Source: Herbaspirillum rhizosphaerae
GTDB taxonomy: Bacteria; Pseudomonadota; Gammaproteobacteria; Burkholderiales; Burkholderiaceae_D
Direction of reading: 5' to 3'
Assembly: GCF_001189965.1 (NCBI RefSeq)
Contig: NZ_LFLU01000003.1
Location: forward strand, 310,001-374,000
DNA: 64,000 bases
Made by a program: the position numbers and the translations under genes. Positions 28,290 to 37,126 of the stretch are shown here, one piece after another. The notes under the pieces are model-generated. The model searched no databases. It saw nothing but the letters and a program-made list of their open reading frames with translations, and was not told where the DNA came from. The stretch's first letter is position 1; every line of letters begins with the position of its first letter.

Positions 28290-28487
28290 ATGCTGACATT
28301 CAAGGTCCAGGATATGACCTGCAACCACTGCGCGAGCGCCATCACGCGTGCCGTGAAGGAAGTGGACGCCAACGCCAGAGTCGACGTTCAGGTTGCCGAA
28401 AAGCGCGTCAACATCGACAGCGGCATGGCGGCTGCGGAATTTGCGGAAGCGATCAAGGAGGCGGGCTATACGCCGGTAGCGGCGTAA
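28290..28487 (+). CDS. copZ: CopZ-like copper chaperone
   Basis: This 65-residue heavy-metal-associated domain protein binds Cu(I) through Cys11 and Cys14 in 'QDMTCNHCASAI' and would hand it to the metal-binding domains of CopA. The beta-alpha-beta-beta-alpha-beta pattern is complete ('VDVQVAEKRVNIDS', 'AEAIKEAGYTPV'). An AAAGGA ribosome site precedes the ATG. It is divergent from copA and has its own CueR-type promoter; the gene ends seven bases before the converging VWA gene. Confidence 0.93.
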   Translation: MLTFKVQDMTCNHCASAITRAVKEVDANARVDVQVAEKRVNIDSGMAAAEFAEAIKEAGYTPVAA

Positions 28488-28494
28488 CGCCTGG

Positions 28495-29664
28495 CTACTT
28501 GCTCAGCAAGCGCATCGCCCGTTCCAGACCCTCGATCGTCAGCGGAAACATGCGCTGACTCATCAGTTGCTGGATGATGGCGATCGATTGCCGGTATTGC
28601 CACAGGCCTTCCGGCTCGGGATTGAGCCAGGCGAAGTTGCTGAAGGTGCTGGTGAAACGCTGCAACCAGACCGCGCCGGCTTCGGCGTTGTTGTATTCGA
28701 CCGAGCCGCCGGGCTGGACGATTTCGTAGGGGCTCATGGTGGCGTCGCCGACGAAGATCAGTTTGGTGTCCGGCGAGTACTTGTGCAGCAGGTCCCAGGT
28801 CGGGAAGCGCTCGGCATGGCGGCGGCGATTGTTCTTCCACACGTAGTCATAGACGCAGTTGTGGAAATAGAAGAACTCCATGTTCTTGAATTCGGTCTTG
28901 GCGGCGGAGAATAATTCTTCGGTGCGCGCGATGTGATCGTCCATCGAGCCGCCGACGTCAAACAGCATCATCACCTTGATGTTGTTGCGCCGTTCCGGCT
29001 GCATCTTGATATCGAGGTAGCCGGCATTGTTGGCGGTGGCGCGGATGGTGTCGTCTAGCGCCAGTTCCTCTTCGGCGCCGTCGCGTGCGAACTTGCGCAG
29101 GCGGCGCAGCGCGACCTTGATGTTGCGCGTGCCGAGTTCGCGTTCGCTGTCGTAATCCTTGTAGGTCCGTTCGTCCCACACCTTCACCGCGCTGCGGTTC
29201 CTGCTCTCGCCGCCGATGCGGATGCCTTCCGGGTTGTAGCCGCTGTTGCCGAAGGGCGAGGTGCCGCCGGTGCCGATCCACTTGTTGCCGCCTTCGTGGC
29301 GCTCGTGCTGTTCCTTGAGCAATTCCTTGAGCCGGTCCATCAGCTTGTCGTAGCCGAATTTCTCCAGCGCCGCTTTTTGCTCCGGCGTGAGTTCGCGCTG
29401 CAGGCGTTTCATCAGCCAGTCGAGCGGGATCTCGGGATTCTTGTCGAAGATGGTTTCTATGCCTTTGAAGTAGCTGCCGAAGGCCTTGTCGAATTTGTCG
29501 TAATTGGCTTCGTCCTTGACCAGCGTGATGCGTGCGAGGTAGTAGAAATCATCGATCGACGACGAGATGACGTTCTTTTGCATGGCTTCGAGCAGGATCA
29601 GGAACTCCTTGATGGAGACCGGGATCCGTGCATCCTTGAGCGTGAAAAAGAAGTCGATCAGCAT
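28495..29664 (-). CDS. VWA domain protein of the CoxE/YehP type
   Basis: This 389-residue protein carries a von Willebrand A domain in its C-terminal half. The metal-ion-dependent adhesion site is a variant: 'MLFDVGGSMDDHIA' has DxGGS in place of DxSxS. The later metal-site aspartate lies in 'LIFVGDATMSPYE'. The N-terminal half is helical. Such proteins pair with MoxR ATPases to insert metals or activate enzymes. A moxR gene lies two genes upstream on the same strand, so the two probably act together; the client is unknown. Confidence 0.82.
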   Translation of the reverse strand: MLIDFFFTLKDARIPVSIKEFLILLEAMQKNVISSSIDDFYYLARITLVKDEANYDKFDKAFGSYFKGIETIFDKNPEIPLDWLMKRLQRELTPEQKAALEKFGYDKLMDRLKELLKEQHERHEGGNKWIGTGGTSPFGNSGYNPEGIRIGGESRNRSAVKVWDERTYKDYDSERELGTRNIKVALRRLRKFARDGAEEELALDDTIRATANNAGYLDIKMQPERRNNIKVMMLFDVGGSMDDHIARTEELFSAAKTEFKNMEFFYFHNCVYDYVWKNNRRRHAERFPTWDLLHKYSPDTKLIFVGDATMSPYEIVQPGGSVEYNNAEAGAVWLQRFTSTFSNFAWLNPEPEGLWQYRQSIAIIQQLMSQRMFPLTIEGLERAMRLLSK

Positions 29665-29686
29665 ACGAAAAATAGTTGAATCCGGA

Positions 29687-30274
29687 TCAATGGCCGAGCT
29701 TGAATTGCAGATGGCGTTTGACCGACGGCCATTCGGATTCGATGACCGAATACACCACCGTATCGCGCAGCGAGCCGTCCGGCATGCGCTGATGATTGCG
29801 CAGGATGCCGTCCTGTTTGGCGCCGAGACGCAGGATGGCGGCGCGCGATTGCTGGTTCAGCCAGTGCGTGCGGAATTCGACGGCGATGCAGTGCAATGTT
29901 TCGAAGGCGTGCGTCATCAGCATCAGCTTGCATTCGGTGTTGATGCCGGTGCGCTGGGCGCTGGCGGCAGTCCAGGTCGAACCGATCTCGACGCGGCGAT
30001 GTAGCGGGTCGGCGTTCATGTATGTCGTCATGCCGCACAAGCCGCCGGTGTCGTGGCGCCGCGTGACGAAGGGCAGCATCGAGCCTTGTTCCTGCAGCTT
30101 GAGGCGGCGTTCGATTTCGGCGCGCATGTTTTCCGGTTTGGGAATCGAGGTGTACCAGAGCTTCCACAGCTTGCCGTCGGATACCGCCGCAATCAGCGCA
30201 TCGTGATGATCGAGCGACAGCGGCTCCAGCGTGGCGTACTGGCCTTTGAGCGTGATCGGGTGCAGGAACTGCAT
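29687..30274 (-). CDS. GNAT-family N-acetyltransferase
   Basis: This 195-residue protein resembles RimJ/RimL-type acetyltransferases, which use acetyl-CoA to modify protein N-termini or small molecules. It opens with 'ITLKGQYATLEPLSLDH', has a strand-helix region 'RRVEIGSTWTAASAQRTGIN' that binds acetyl-CoA, and ends with 'RDTVVYSVIESEWPSVKRHL', the family's usual tail. It sits between moxR and the VWA gene, with gaps of 61 and 22 bases, so it is probably cotranscribed. Whether it belongs to the MoxR function is open. Confidence 0.85.
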   Translation of the reverse strand: MQFLHPITLKGQYATLEPLSLDHHDALIAAVSDGKLWKLWYTSIPKPENMRAEIERRLKLQEQGSMLPFVTRRHDTGGLCGMTTYMNADPLHRRVEIGSTWTAASAQRTGINTECKLMLMTHAFETLHCIAVEFRTHWLNQQSRAAILRLGAKQDGILRNHQRMPDGSLRDTVVYSVIESEWPSVKRHLQFKLGH

Positions 30275-30335
30275 GGCGGACTCCCAGGGTTGGCGACGAC
30301 GATGTAAGACGATTTACGGCAGATTGACGATCAGC

Positions 30336-31190
30336 TTATCGGTTATTGCGCGACATGAACACCAGGCGCTCGAACAGATGCACGTCCTGCTCGTTTTTCA
30401 GCAATGCGCCGTGCAGCGGCGGAATCACCGCCTTGCCGTCCTTGCTGTGCAGCGTTTCCGCCGGGATGTCTTCGGCCAGCAGCAGCTTGAGCCAGTCGAT
30501 CAGTTCCGACGTCGAGGGCTTTTTCTTCAGGCCGGGGATGTCGCGCACTTCGTAAAAGGTCTGCAGCGCCTGCGCCAGCAGGTCGCGCTTGAGATGGGGA
30601 AAGTGCACGTCGACGATTTGCTGCATCGTGTCCTTGTCGGGGAACTTGATGTAGTGGAAGAAGCAGCGGCGCAGGAAGGCGTCCGGCAATTCCTTCTCGT
30701 TGTTCGAGGTGATGATCACCAGCGGGCGATGGCGGGCCTGCACCATCTCGCGCGTTTCGTAGACGTAGAACTCCATGCGGTCGAGTTCGCGCAGCAAGTC
30801 GTTGGGGAATTCGATGTCGGCCTTGTCGATTTCGTCGATCAGCAGGACTTGCGGTTCATCGGCGGTGAAGGCTTGCCACAGCACGCCCTTGACGATGTAA
30901 TTGTGGATGTCCTTGACGCGCTCGTCGCCGAGCTGGGAATCGCGCAGGCGCGAGACGGCGTCATACTCGTACAGGCCTTGCTGCGCCTTGGTGGTCGATT
31001 TGATATGCCATTGCAGCAGCGGACGGTTGAGCGCGGCGGCGACTTCTTCGGCCAGCATGGTCTTGCCGGTGCCGGGCTCGCCTTTGATCAGCAGCGGGCG
31101 TTGCAGGGTCAGCGCGGCGTTGACGGCCAGTTTCAGGTCGTCGGTGGCAACATAGCTGGAGGAACCTTCAAATCGAGTTTCTTGTCGCAT
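30336..31190 (-). CDS. MoxR-family AAA+ ATPase
   Basis: This 284-residue ATPase has Walker A 'IKGEPGTGKTMLAEE', Walker B 'VLLIDEIDKADIEF' and sensor 1 'PLVIITSNNEKELPDAF'. MoxR proteins act as chaperones that mature metalloenzymes or complexes together with VWA partners. It leads a three-gene run (ATPase, acetyltransferase, VWA protein) on the minus strand. The start at 31190 gives the usual N-terminus with a short 'FEGSSSYVATDDLKLAVN' lead-in. Confidence 0.9.
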   Translation of the reverse strand: MRQETRFEGSSSYVATDDLKLAVNAALTLQRPLLIKGEPGTGKTMLAEEVAAALNRPLLQWHIKSTTKAQQGLYEYDAVSRLRDSQLGDERVKDIHNYIVKGVLWQAFTADEPQVLLIDEIDKADIEFPNDLLRELDRMEFYVYETREMVQARHRPLVIITSNNEKELPDAFLRRCFFHYIKFPDKDTMQQIVDVHFPHLKRDLLAQALQTFYEVRDIPGLKKKPSTSELIDWLKLLLAEDIPAETLHSKDGKAVIPPLHGALLKNEQDVHLFERLVFMSRNNR

Positions 31191-31418
31191 GGCAGGATGT
31201 CATCAGGACGAAAATAAATTCGAGTATAAAGTAGAACGCATCTTGCGATTCTTGATGAAGATTATTGATGAGATGCGTTCGACAAGATTGAAGGCTATTT
31301 TTCCCCGTTATTTGATTGAATTCACGCTTTTCATCCCCAAATACTACAGTTACGAGGTTCCGGCCGGCCTGCAGGGCAAGCCGGGATCCTTTTCCCTCAT
31401 AAATACACAGAGTGAGGC

Positions 31419-33542
31419 ATGAAGTTCCTTTTCCTTAAAATGCGCGTGATCTGGCGGCGCTTTCGCCATGGTCTGCAAGCGCGTTACGAACACCACGTCG
31501 ACTATGCGCCGCAGCTGGAAGTGCTGATGCGGCGGGCCGATATCGACGCCGTCTGGCATGACCGCGCCAACTGGATGATCGACGTCGCCGAATGGCTGCG
31601 CCATCAGCCGAAAGTTTCTCTGCTCGATGCGGAAGGGCGCCGTCGCGTCAGGCATCAGCGCGTGCACGCCATGCTCGACTGGCTGGATGAACATCGCGAC
31701 GTGCGGCGCCAGGTGCAGAATTGCCTGCAAAAGACGCTGCGCGAAGCCAGCGGGCCGGAACTGTTTTCGGTCACCGGTCTGCCGCACGAGTCGGCGTTTT
31801 TCAGCGAGCTGACCGAGCGCGCGTTCAAAATGGTGCTGCCGCGCCATTTGTCGGCGAGCGAGTTGCCGACCTTGTTTGCGGCGATGTTCCCCGATCCGGA
31901 AGACGCCGAATGGCTGCTTGAACTGGATCAGGAGCAGCAGGAACGTCTATGGAAGCTGGCCGCCGACGACGGTATCTCTCACGCCTACTGGCAGCAGATC
32001 GAAGAAGCGCTGACCTATCTGACCACCGTGGTCGTCGCCGACGGCATCAGCCCGGCGTTTCGTCAGCGGCTGGAGCCGAAGATGCCGCTGCAGGCAACGC
32101 CGTTCATGGCCTTGCGGCGCGAGATGGAAGCCTATCTGCGCGCCAGTCCGAACGATGAAGGCCCATTGCGCAGTGCGCGCATGCTGATTGCCGTGTGTCA
32201 GGAACAGACCGACCGCATCTACGCGCACCTGGACGAATACGGCGTGTCGGTGAGCCTGGTGTACCGGATCGAGCGCATGCGCGCGCAGCTCACGCGCATG
32301 GGACGCCTGATCGATGTGCGCTCGGCGACGTGGCGCGAGCCGGGCACAGGCGGCAGCGCCGGCCGCGTGCAATTGCTGCTGGCCGACCTGATCGCCGCGC
32401 ATCACAGCCGTTCGTCGGTGCGCAGCCTGGTGCGTCGCAGCTTTGCGCTGCTGGCGCGCAAGATGGTCGAGCGCAGCGCCGATCATGGCGAACATTACAT
32501 TGCGCGGGATCGTTCCGGTTACCGCGCGATGCTCAAGGCGGCTTGCCTGGGCGGCGTCGTGACGGCCTTCACCGTGCTGATGAAAATCGCGTTGGGCAAG
32601 CTGGGGCTGGCGCATTTCTTCGAAGGCGCCTTTGCCTCGATCAACTACGCGTTCAGTTTCCTCGTCATTGCCGCCATCGGCGGCGTCCTGGCGACCAAGC
32701 AGCCGGCGGTAACGGCGCCGGCGCTGGCGGCCAAGATGGGCGAGCTGGATACGGTCGACGGCCTGCGCGCCTTGCTGGGCGAGACGGCGATGCTGCTGCG
32801 CTCGCAGGCGGCATCGATCTTCGGCAATCTGACGGCGGTGATTCCGACCATGCTGCTGATCACGGCCGGCTTCACGCTGGCCTCGGGCACGACGCTGATG
32901 AGCCCGGAAAAGGCCGCCGGCGCCATGCACGATCTGTCGCTGATCGGGCCGACGCCCTTGTACGCGGCCTTGACCGGCGTCTTGCTGTGGCTGTCCAGCC
33001 TGGTGGCGGGTTTTGCCGACAACTGGTTCGCCCTGCGCCGTCTGCGCGAAGCGCTGGCGCACCAGCGGCGCCTGGTGCATGCGCTGGGGCCGGCCCGCGC
33101 AGCGCGCTGGGCGGCATGGCTGGAGCGTCACACGGCGACCATCGCCGGCAACGTCTCGCTGGGCGTCTTGCTGGGCATGACGCCGGTGCTGGCGGAATTC
33201 TTCGGCTTGCCGCTGGATGTGCGCCATGTCACGCTGGCTACCGGTACGCTGGTGGCGGCGTCCGCCAGCCTGGGCTGGAACGTACTTGCGACGCCGCCGT
33301 TCTGGCTGGCGGTGAGCGGCATCGTGCTGATCGGCGTGCTGAACGTCGGTGTGGCGTTTGCCAGCGCCATGGCCCTGGCGTTACGCGCGCGTGATATTCC
33401 GGCGCGGATACGACGAGTGGTTTTTCGTGCTGTGCTGCGACGATTTACTGCTTCGCCCTTGAGTTTTTTCTTCCCTGAAAAAGCTGCAAGCGCTGCTGCC
33501 AAGCCGGTTCCCAGCGAATCGGAAACGGAAGAAGAGCGCTGA
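31419..33542 (+). CDS. Gcr-family membrane protein, 'site-specific recombinase' by name
   Basis: This 707-residue protein belongs to the betaproteobacterial family labelled site-specific recombinase (SpecificRecomb, Gcr). The first 370 residues are hydrophilic and helical. The second half has several hydrophobic segments likely to span the membrane, for example at about residues 380-400, 405-425, 470-490, 515-535, 585-605 and 615-650. I see no tyrosine- or serine-recombinase active-site pattern, so the recombinase label should be treated with doubt. It has its own leader after moxR on the other strand and stands alone. Confidence 0.75.
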   Translation: MKFLFLKMRVIWRRFRHGLQARYEHHVDYAPQLEVLMRRADIDAVWHDRANWMIDVAEWLRHQPKVSLLDAEGRRRVRHQRVHAMLDWLDEHRDVRRQVQNCLQKTLREASGPELFSVTGLPHESAFFSELTERAFKMVLPRHLSASELPTLFAAMFPDPEDAEWLLELDQEQQERLWKLAADDGISHAYWQQIEEALTYLTTVVVADGISPAFRQRLEPKMPLQATPFMALRREMEAYLRASPNDEGPLRSARMLIAVCQEQTDRIYAHLDEYGVSVSLVYRIERMRAQLTRMGRLIDVRSATWREPGTGGSAGRVQLLLADLIAAHHSRSSVRSLVRRSFALLARKMVERSADHGEHYIARDRSGYRAMLKAACLGGVVTAFTVLMKIALGKLGLAHFFEGAFASINYAFSFLVIAAIGGVLATKQPAVTAPALAAKMGELDTVDGLRALLGETAMLLRSQAASIFGNLTAVIPTMLLITAGFTLASGTTLMSPEKAAGAMHDLSLIGPTPLYAALTGVLLWLSSLVAGFADNWFALRRLREALAHQRRLVHALGPARAARWAAWLERHTATIAGNVSLGVLLGMTPVLAEFFGLPLDVRHVTLATGTLVAASASLGWNVLATPPFWLAVSGIVLIGVLNVGVAFASAMALALRARDIPARIRRVVFRAVLRRFTASPLSFFFPEKAASAAAKPVPSESETEEER

Positions 33543-33588
33543 AGCACCGCAATAAGAGAATAGTAAGCGCAAGGATGTTGTAATTTGG

Positions 33589-33617
33589 AGCGCCCCGACA
33601 GTTTGACTCGGGGCGCT
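33589..33617. terminator. hairpin after the Gcr-family gene
   Basis: AGCGCCCCGA (33589-33598) pairs perfectly with TCGGGGCGCT (33608-33617). The T run is poor (GTTGGGG), so this is a terminator-like stem rather than a clear intrinsic terminator. Confidence 0.5.
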
Positions 33618-33786
33618 GTTGGGGTAAAATCAACCGGTTTTTTGGCGTCGCAGGGGACGGGCGAGAATGCTTAAGCCGAAATGGTTGAGCCAATAATGTA
33701 TAGCCAAACCTGTGGGACCAGCTTCGAACGGTGTCGTATTTCGACTTAGTTTGTGCCTTAGTTTGATTTTATTTACCCCTGCCAAT

Positions 33787-34101
33787 ATGAAAAAACTATT
33801 CGTACTGCTCGCTTTTGCGGGTGTTGCCAGCGCGGCTTCGGCCGTCGATCTTGCAGGTAACACCGGTAAGGTCAACGTGTCGATGTGCATCGGCTGCCAC
33901 GGCATTCCCGGCTACAAAGCGACGTTCCCCGAGGTCTATCAGGTCCCCATGCTGGGCGGCCAATCCGCAAAATATATCGAAAACGCGCTGAAAGCCTATC
34001 AAAAGGGCGAGCGTAAGCATCCGTCCATGCAGGGTATCGCCGGTAGCTTGTCCGACAAGGATATCGCCGAGCTGGCTGCTTACTACTCACAGCAAAAATA
34101 A
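33787..34101 (+). CDS. small periplasmic cytochrome c
   Basis: This 104-residue protein has a signal peptide (cleavage near 'ASAASAVD') and one c-type haem site, CIGCH, with a probable axial methionine in 'HPSMQGIAG'. It looks like a class I cytochrome c of the cytochrome c4/c5 kind and would carry electrons in the periplasm. The frame is open upstream, but the ATG at 33787 gives the signal peptide directly. The next gene, 12 bases on, encodes a second small cytochrome c, so the pair may act together. Confidence 0.9.
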   Translation: MKKLFVLLAFAGVASAASAVDLAGNTGKVNVSMCIGCHGIPGYKATFPEVYQVPMLGGQSAKYIENALKAYQKGERKHPSMQGIAGSLSDKDIAELAAYYSQQK

Positions 34102-34113
34102 GGGAAGCACGAG

Positions 34114-34467
34114 ATGAAAAAGATCATGACTTCGGCGGTTTTCGCCGCTTCTTTCCTTGTTTCCCTGAGCGCAGTGGCGGCCGGCAATGCCGAATCCGGC
34201 AAGCTGCTGACCGAGAAATACAATTGCGCTTCCTGCCACGGCAAGGATTTCAATTCACCGATCGATCCGTCCTATCCGAAACTGGCCGGGCAGCATCAGG
34301 ATTACCTGCAGCACGCGCTGGTGGCGTATCGCCGCGGCAACGACGGTATGAACGGCCGTACCAACGCTATCATGTCGGGCCAGGCCAAGGCGCTGACCGA
34401 CAAGGATATCCAGGACATCGCAGCCTATCTGCATGGCCTGCCGGGTTCGCTGGTGCTGGAAAAGTAA
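34114..34467 (+). CDS. small periplasmic cytochrome c
   Basis: This 117-residue protein has a signal peptide (to about residue 23, 'SLSAVAAGNA') and one haem site CASCH in 'KYNCASCHGKDFNSPIDPSY', with a probable axial Met in 'NAIMSGQAKALTDKDIQDIA'. It is related to the cytochrome c encoded just upstream; together they resemble the two halves of a dihaem cytochrome c4 split into separate proteins. A perfect terminator palindrome follows. Confidence 0.9.
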   Translation: MKKIMTSAVFAASFLVSLSAVAAGNAESGKLLTEKYNCASCHGKDFNSPIDPSYPKLAGQHQDYLQHALVAYRRGNDGMNGRTNAIMSGQAKALTDKDIQDIAAYLHGLPGSLVLEK

Positions 34468-34495
34468 AAAGCCGGCGGCAACGCCGGTCCGCAAT

Positions 34496-34525
34496 AAAAA
34501 AGCCACGGCATGCCGTGGCTTTTTT
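34496..34525. terminator. bidirectional terminator
   Basis: AAAAAAGCCACGGCA and TGCCGTGGCTTTTTT form a perfect 30-base palindrome between the cytochrome c gene and the converging DUF1841 gene, with a T run on both strands. Confidence 0.92.
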
Positions 34526-34584
34526 CATGGGCGCGTCATTTGCGTGTCATCTGCAGGGAGCAGACTCAGCAGATTGCTGCCAGC

Positions 34585-35007
34585 TCAGCGGCGCCGGATG
34601 CTTTCGATATAGGCGGCGCTGTCGGGCGGCAAGCCGCTGCGCTGGGAATTCCAGATGACCTCGCCCAGGCATTCCATGATCTCGTGCTGGGCTTCGTGCT
34701 CCGACCCCTTGCGTTGCGCCAGGGCCTGGAAGGCTTTGCGGATGCCGGGCGGCTGGTCGATGGAAATCTGCTCGCTGATCGACAGGTGCATAGACAGGTG
34801 CAGGAAGGGATTGGTCTGACCTTGCTCGACCGAATAATCGGCTTCCAGCGCGCGCTCGACATCGATGAGCTGGTCGTCGTACTCGGGGTGCTGGATGATC
34901 CAGTCGCGGGCGATGGCTTCGAGCGGGGTCAGGATCTGGTTTTCGCGATGTTTGCGGAAGGCTTCGCAAAAGAAGCGGCGCACATCGTGCTGGCTAGGGT
35001 TGAACAT
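34585..35007 (-). CDS. DUF1841 family protein
   Basis: This 140-residue cytoplasmic protein matches DUF1841, a family common in betaproteobacteria with no known function. It begins 'MFNPSQHDVRRFFCEAF' and is almost wholly alpha-helical, with a His-rich central part ('NPFLHLSMHLSISEQ') and a C-terminal 'HEAQHEIMECLGEVIWNSQR' segment. The repeated His and Glu could bind a metal, but this is a guess. It converges on the cytochrome pair across a bidirectional terminator. Confidence 0.8.
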   Translation of the reverse strand: MFNPSQHDVRRFFCEAFRKHRENQILTPLEAIARDWIIQHPEYDDQLIDVERALEADYSVEQGQTNPFLHLSMHLSISEQISIDQPPGIRKAFQALAQRKGSEHEAQHEIMECLGEVIWNSQRSGLPPDSAAYIESIRRR

Positions 35008-35196
35008 TGCGGCTGCTGGGACGACGTAAAGGCATCATTGTACGTCTTATCGCCGAAGTCTTCCCGCCGCCGGGTCCGGGCTTTCTCCGCCTGCCGCGCT
35101 CCACTGCGCCAAAATATTCCGGCTTGAGTTGTCGTGCGGTAATATGGACGCAGATGGCGAGGACACATCGCCACATTTCGGAAAGGGACGCCGATC

Positions 35197-36420
35197 ATGA
35201 AACTCCGGTTTTGCACATGGCAGCAGCCTTTGCGGCTGGCCTTGTTGATGGGTGCGCTTTGCCTTGCAGCGAGCCCGGATACGCTTGCTTCGCTGAAAAC
35301 GGACAAAGCGGAAAAGGCCGAGAAAGCAGAGAAGGCCGGCAAGGAAGCGCAGACGGTACTGATCGGCTATGCCGGGCCGCTGAGCGGCATGTCGTCCGGC
35401 GTCGGCAAGAGCATGGCCAACGCGGCTCAACTGGCCGTGGATGAGGCCAACAAGCGCGGCTTGCAGATCCAGGGCAAGCCGGTCTTGCTGCAATTGCTGC
35501 TGCAGGACGATCGCACCAATCCCCGCACTGCCGAATTCATCGCCCGCTATCTCGCCAAAACCGGCGTGGTAGGCGTGATCGGTCATTGGAACAGCGCCGC
35601 CAGTCTGGCGGCGGCACCCATCTACAATGCTGCCGGCGTGATCCAGATATCGCCCGCCACCATGAGCACGCTCTATACGCAGCAGGGCAATCGCGCCGCC
35701 TTTCGCACCATCGGCAACAACGGCAGCGCCGGCAGCTACACCGCTGACTACGCGGTGAAAGTCCTGCAGACCAGGCGCGTTCTGGTGGTCGACGACGGCA
35801 CGCCGTTCGGGCGCGGCTTTGTCGAGCAATTCAGCCGTACCGCAAAGGAGCAGGGAGCGCAGATTGTGGGAGCGCATACGGTCAGCGACAAGACCTCGGA
35901 CTTCAACGCGGTGCTGGCAGACGCGCTCAGATTGCGTCCCGACGCGGTCTTGTTCGGCGGTCTGGACATGCAGGCTTCGACATTGGCGCGCGCCATCAAG
36001 CGCAGCAAGCTGCAGACGCGTTTCATCGGCGCCAGCGGCACCGTCGGTCTGCCGTTTCTGAAGGCTGCGGGCGCCGACGGCAACGGCAGCATTGTGCTGG
36101 AGCCGGGGCTGCCGACGGAGAAGATGCCGGGCTGGAAGAGTTTTGAAAAGAACTACATGCAGAAATTCGACAGCAATATCGATTTGTACGCGCCGTTCGC
36201 CTACGACGCCACACAGGTATTGATCGCCGCCATGCGTCAGGCCAACTCGGTGGATCCGAAAAAGGTGGCGGAAGCGCTGCACGACATCCGTTTTGCCGGC
36301 ATGACGGGAACGATTTCCTTCAATCACGAAGGCGATCTCAACAACCCGACCTTTACCATCTACGAAGTGCAGAACCAGAGCTGGGTGGTGCGCAAGATCA
36401 TCTCCGGCAGCGTGAATTAG
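35197..36420 (+). CDS. branched-chain amino acid-type ABC substrate-binding protein
   Basis: This 407-residue periplasmic protein is of the LivJ/LivK type (type I periplasmic binding fold). It has a signal peptide (about residues 1-30, 'MGALCLAASPDTLA'), then an unusual Lys/Glu/Ala repeat ('KTDKAEKAEKAEKAGKEA'). The binding domain starts at 'VLIGYAGPLSGMSSGVGKSM' and contains 'GVIGHWNSAASLAAAPIYN', the ligand-pocket segment. No permease or ATPase gene is beside it, so it either uses a transporter encoded elsewhere or acts as a sensor. The ligand may be an amino acid, amide or aromatic acid. Confidence 0.88.
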   Translation: MKLRFCTWQQPLRLALLMGALCLAASPDTLASLKTDKAEKAEKAEKAGKEAQTVLIGYAGPLSGMSSGVGKSMANAAQLAVDEANKRGLQIQGKPVLLQLLLQDDRTNPRTAEFIARYLAKTGVVGVIGHWNSAASLAAAPIYNAAGVIQISPATMSTLYTQQGNRAAFRTIGNNGSAGSYTADYAVKVLQTRRVLVVDDGTPFGRGFVEQFSRTAKEQGAQIVGAHTVSDKTSDFNAVLADALRLRPDAVLFGGLDMQASTLARAIKRSKLQTRFIGASGTVGLPFLKAAGADGNGSIVLEPGLPTEKMPGWKSFEKNYMQKFDSNIDLYAPFAYDATQVLIAAMRQANSVDPKKVAEALHDIRFAGMTGTISFNHEGDLNNPTFTIYEVQNQSWVVRKIISGSVN

Positions 36421-36459
36421 CCGCACATTGAGCCGCACCTTGCACGCAGCGGATGACGC

Positions 36460-37110
36460 TCAGACGCCCTTTTGCGGCAGCGGCGTCTTTTGTTTGAATT
36501 CGCACAGGTCGGCGATGATGCAGTTCCAGCACTGCGGTTTGCGCGCGATGCAGGTATAGCGGCCGTGCAGGATCAGCCAGTGGTGGGCATCCTGCAAAAA
36601 TTCCGGCGCGACGAATTTCATCAGCTTGCGCTCGACTTCATCGACGTCTTTGCCCGGTGCAATACCGGTGCGGTTGGAGACGCGGAAAATATGCGTGTCG
36701 ACGGCAATGGTGGGATGGCCGAAGGCCGTATTCAGCACCACGTTGGCAGTCTTGCGGCCGACGCCGGGCAAGGCTTCCAGTTCTTCGCGCGTCTGCGGCA
36801 CTTCGCCGCCGTGCTGTTCCAGCAGGAGGCGGCAAGTCTCGATCACGTTCTTGGCCTTGGTGCGGAACAGGCCGATTGTCTGGATATAGGGAATCAGTTC
36901 ATCCACCCCCAGCTTGTAAATTTTGGCGGGCGTATTGGCGACCGGATACAGCTTGCGCGTGGCCTTGTTGACCGAGACGTCGGTGGCTTGCGCCGACAGC
37001 AGCACGGCGATCAGCAGCTCGAACGGCGTGGTGTATTCCAGCTCGGTGGTCGGGGTCGGATTGGCTTGACGCAGGCGGGTGAATATTTCGCGGCGCTTTT
37101 CGCTGTTCAT
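36460..37110 (-). CDS. nth: endonuclease III
   Basis: Nth removes oxidised pyrimidines from DNA and nicks the abasic site. The 216-residue protein has the helix-hairpin-helix 'LPGVGRKTANVVL' with catalytic Lys120, Asp138 in 'AVDTHIFRVS', and a [4Fe-4S] cluster bound by Cys187, Cys194, Cys197 and Cys203, the same positions as in Escherichia coli. It starts 16 bases after the rnfB stop on the same strand, a pair also found together in other proteobacteria. Confidence 0.96.
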   Translation of the reverse strand: MNSEKRREIFTRLRQANPTPTTELEYTTPFELLIAVLLSAQATDVSVNKATRKLYPVANTPAKIYKLGVDELIPYIQTIGLFRTKAKNVIETCRLLLEQHGGEVPQTREELEALPGVGRKTANVVLNTAFGHPTIAVDTHIFRVSNRTGIAPGKDVDEVERKLMKFVAPEFLQDAHHWLILHGRYTCIARKPQCWNCIIADLCEFKQKTPLPQKGV

Positions 37111-37126
37111 GGCTGGGCTTGGCTAT

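Noticed and set aside
31189-31422. A short frame between moxR and the Gcr-family gene
   Set aside because: No family resemblance and no convincing ribosome site; the region is better read as the leader of the downstream gene.
31419-33542. Evidence of an integrase or mobile element from the recombinase name
   Set aside because: No flanking repeats, no attachment site, no mobility genes nearby and no recombinase catalytic motif.
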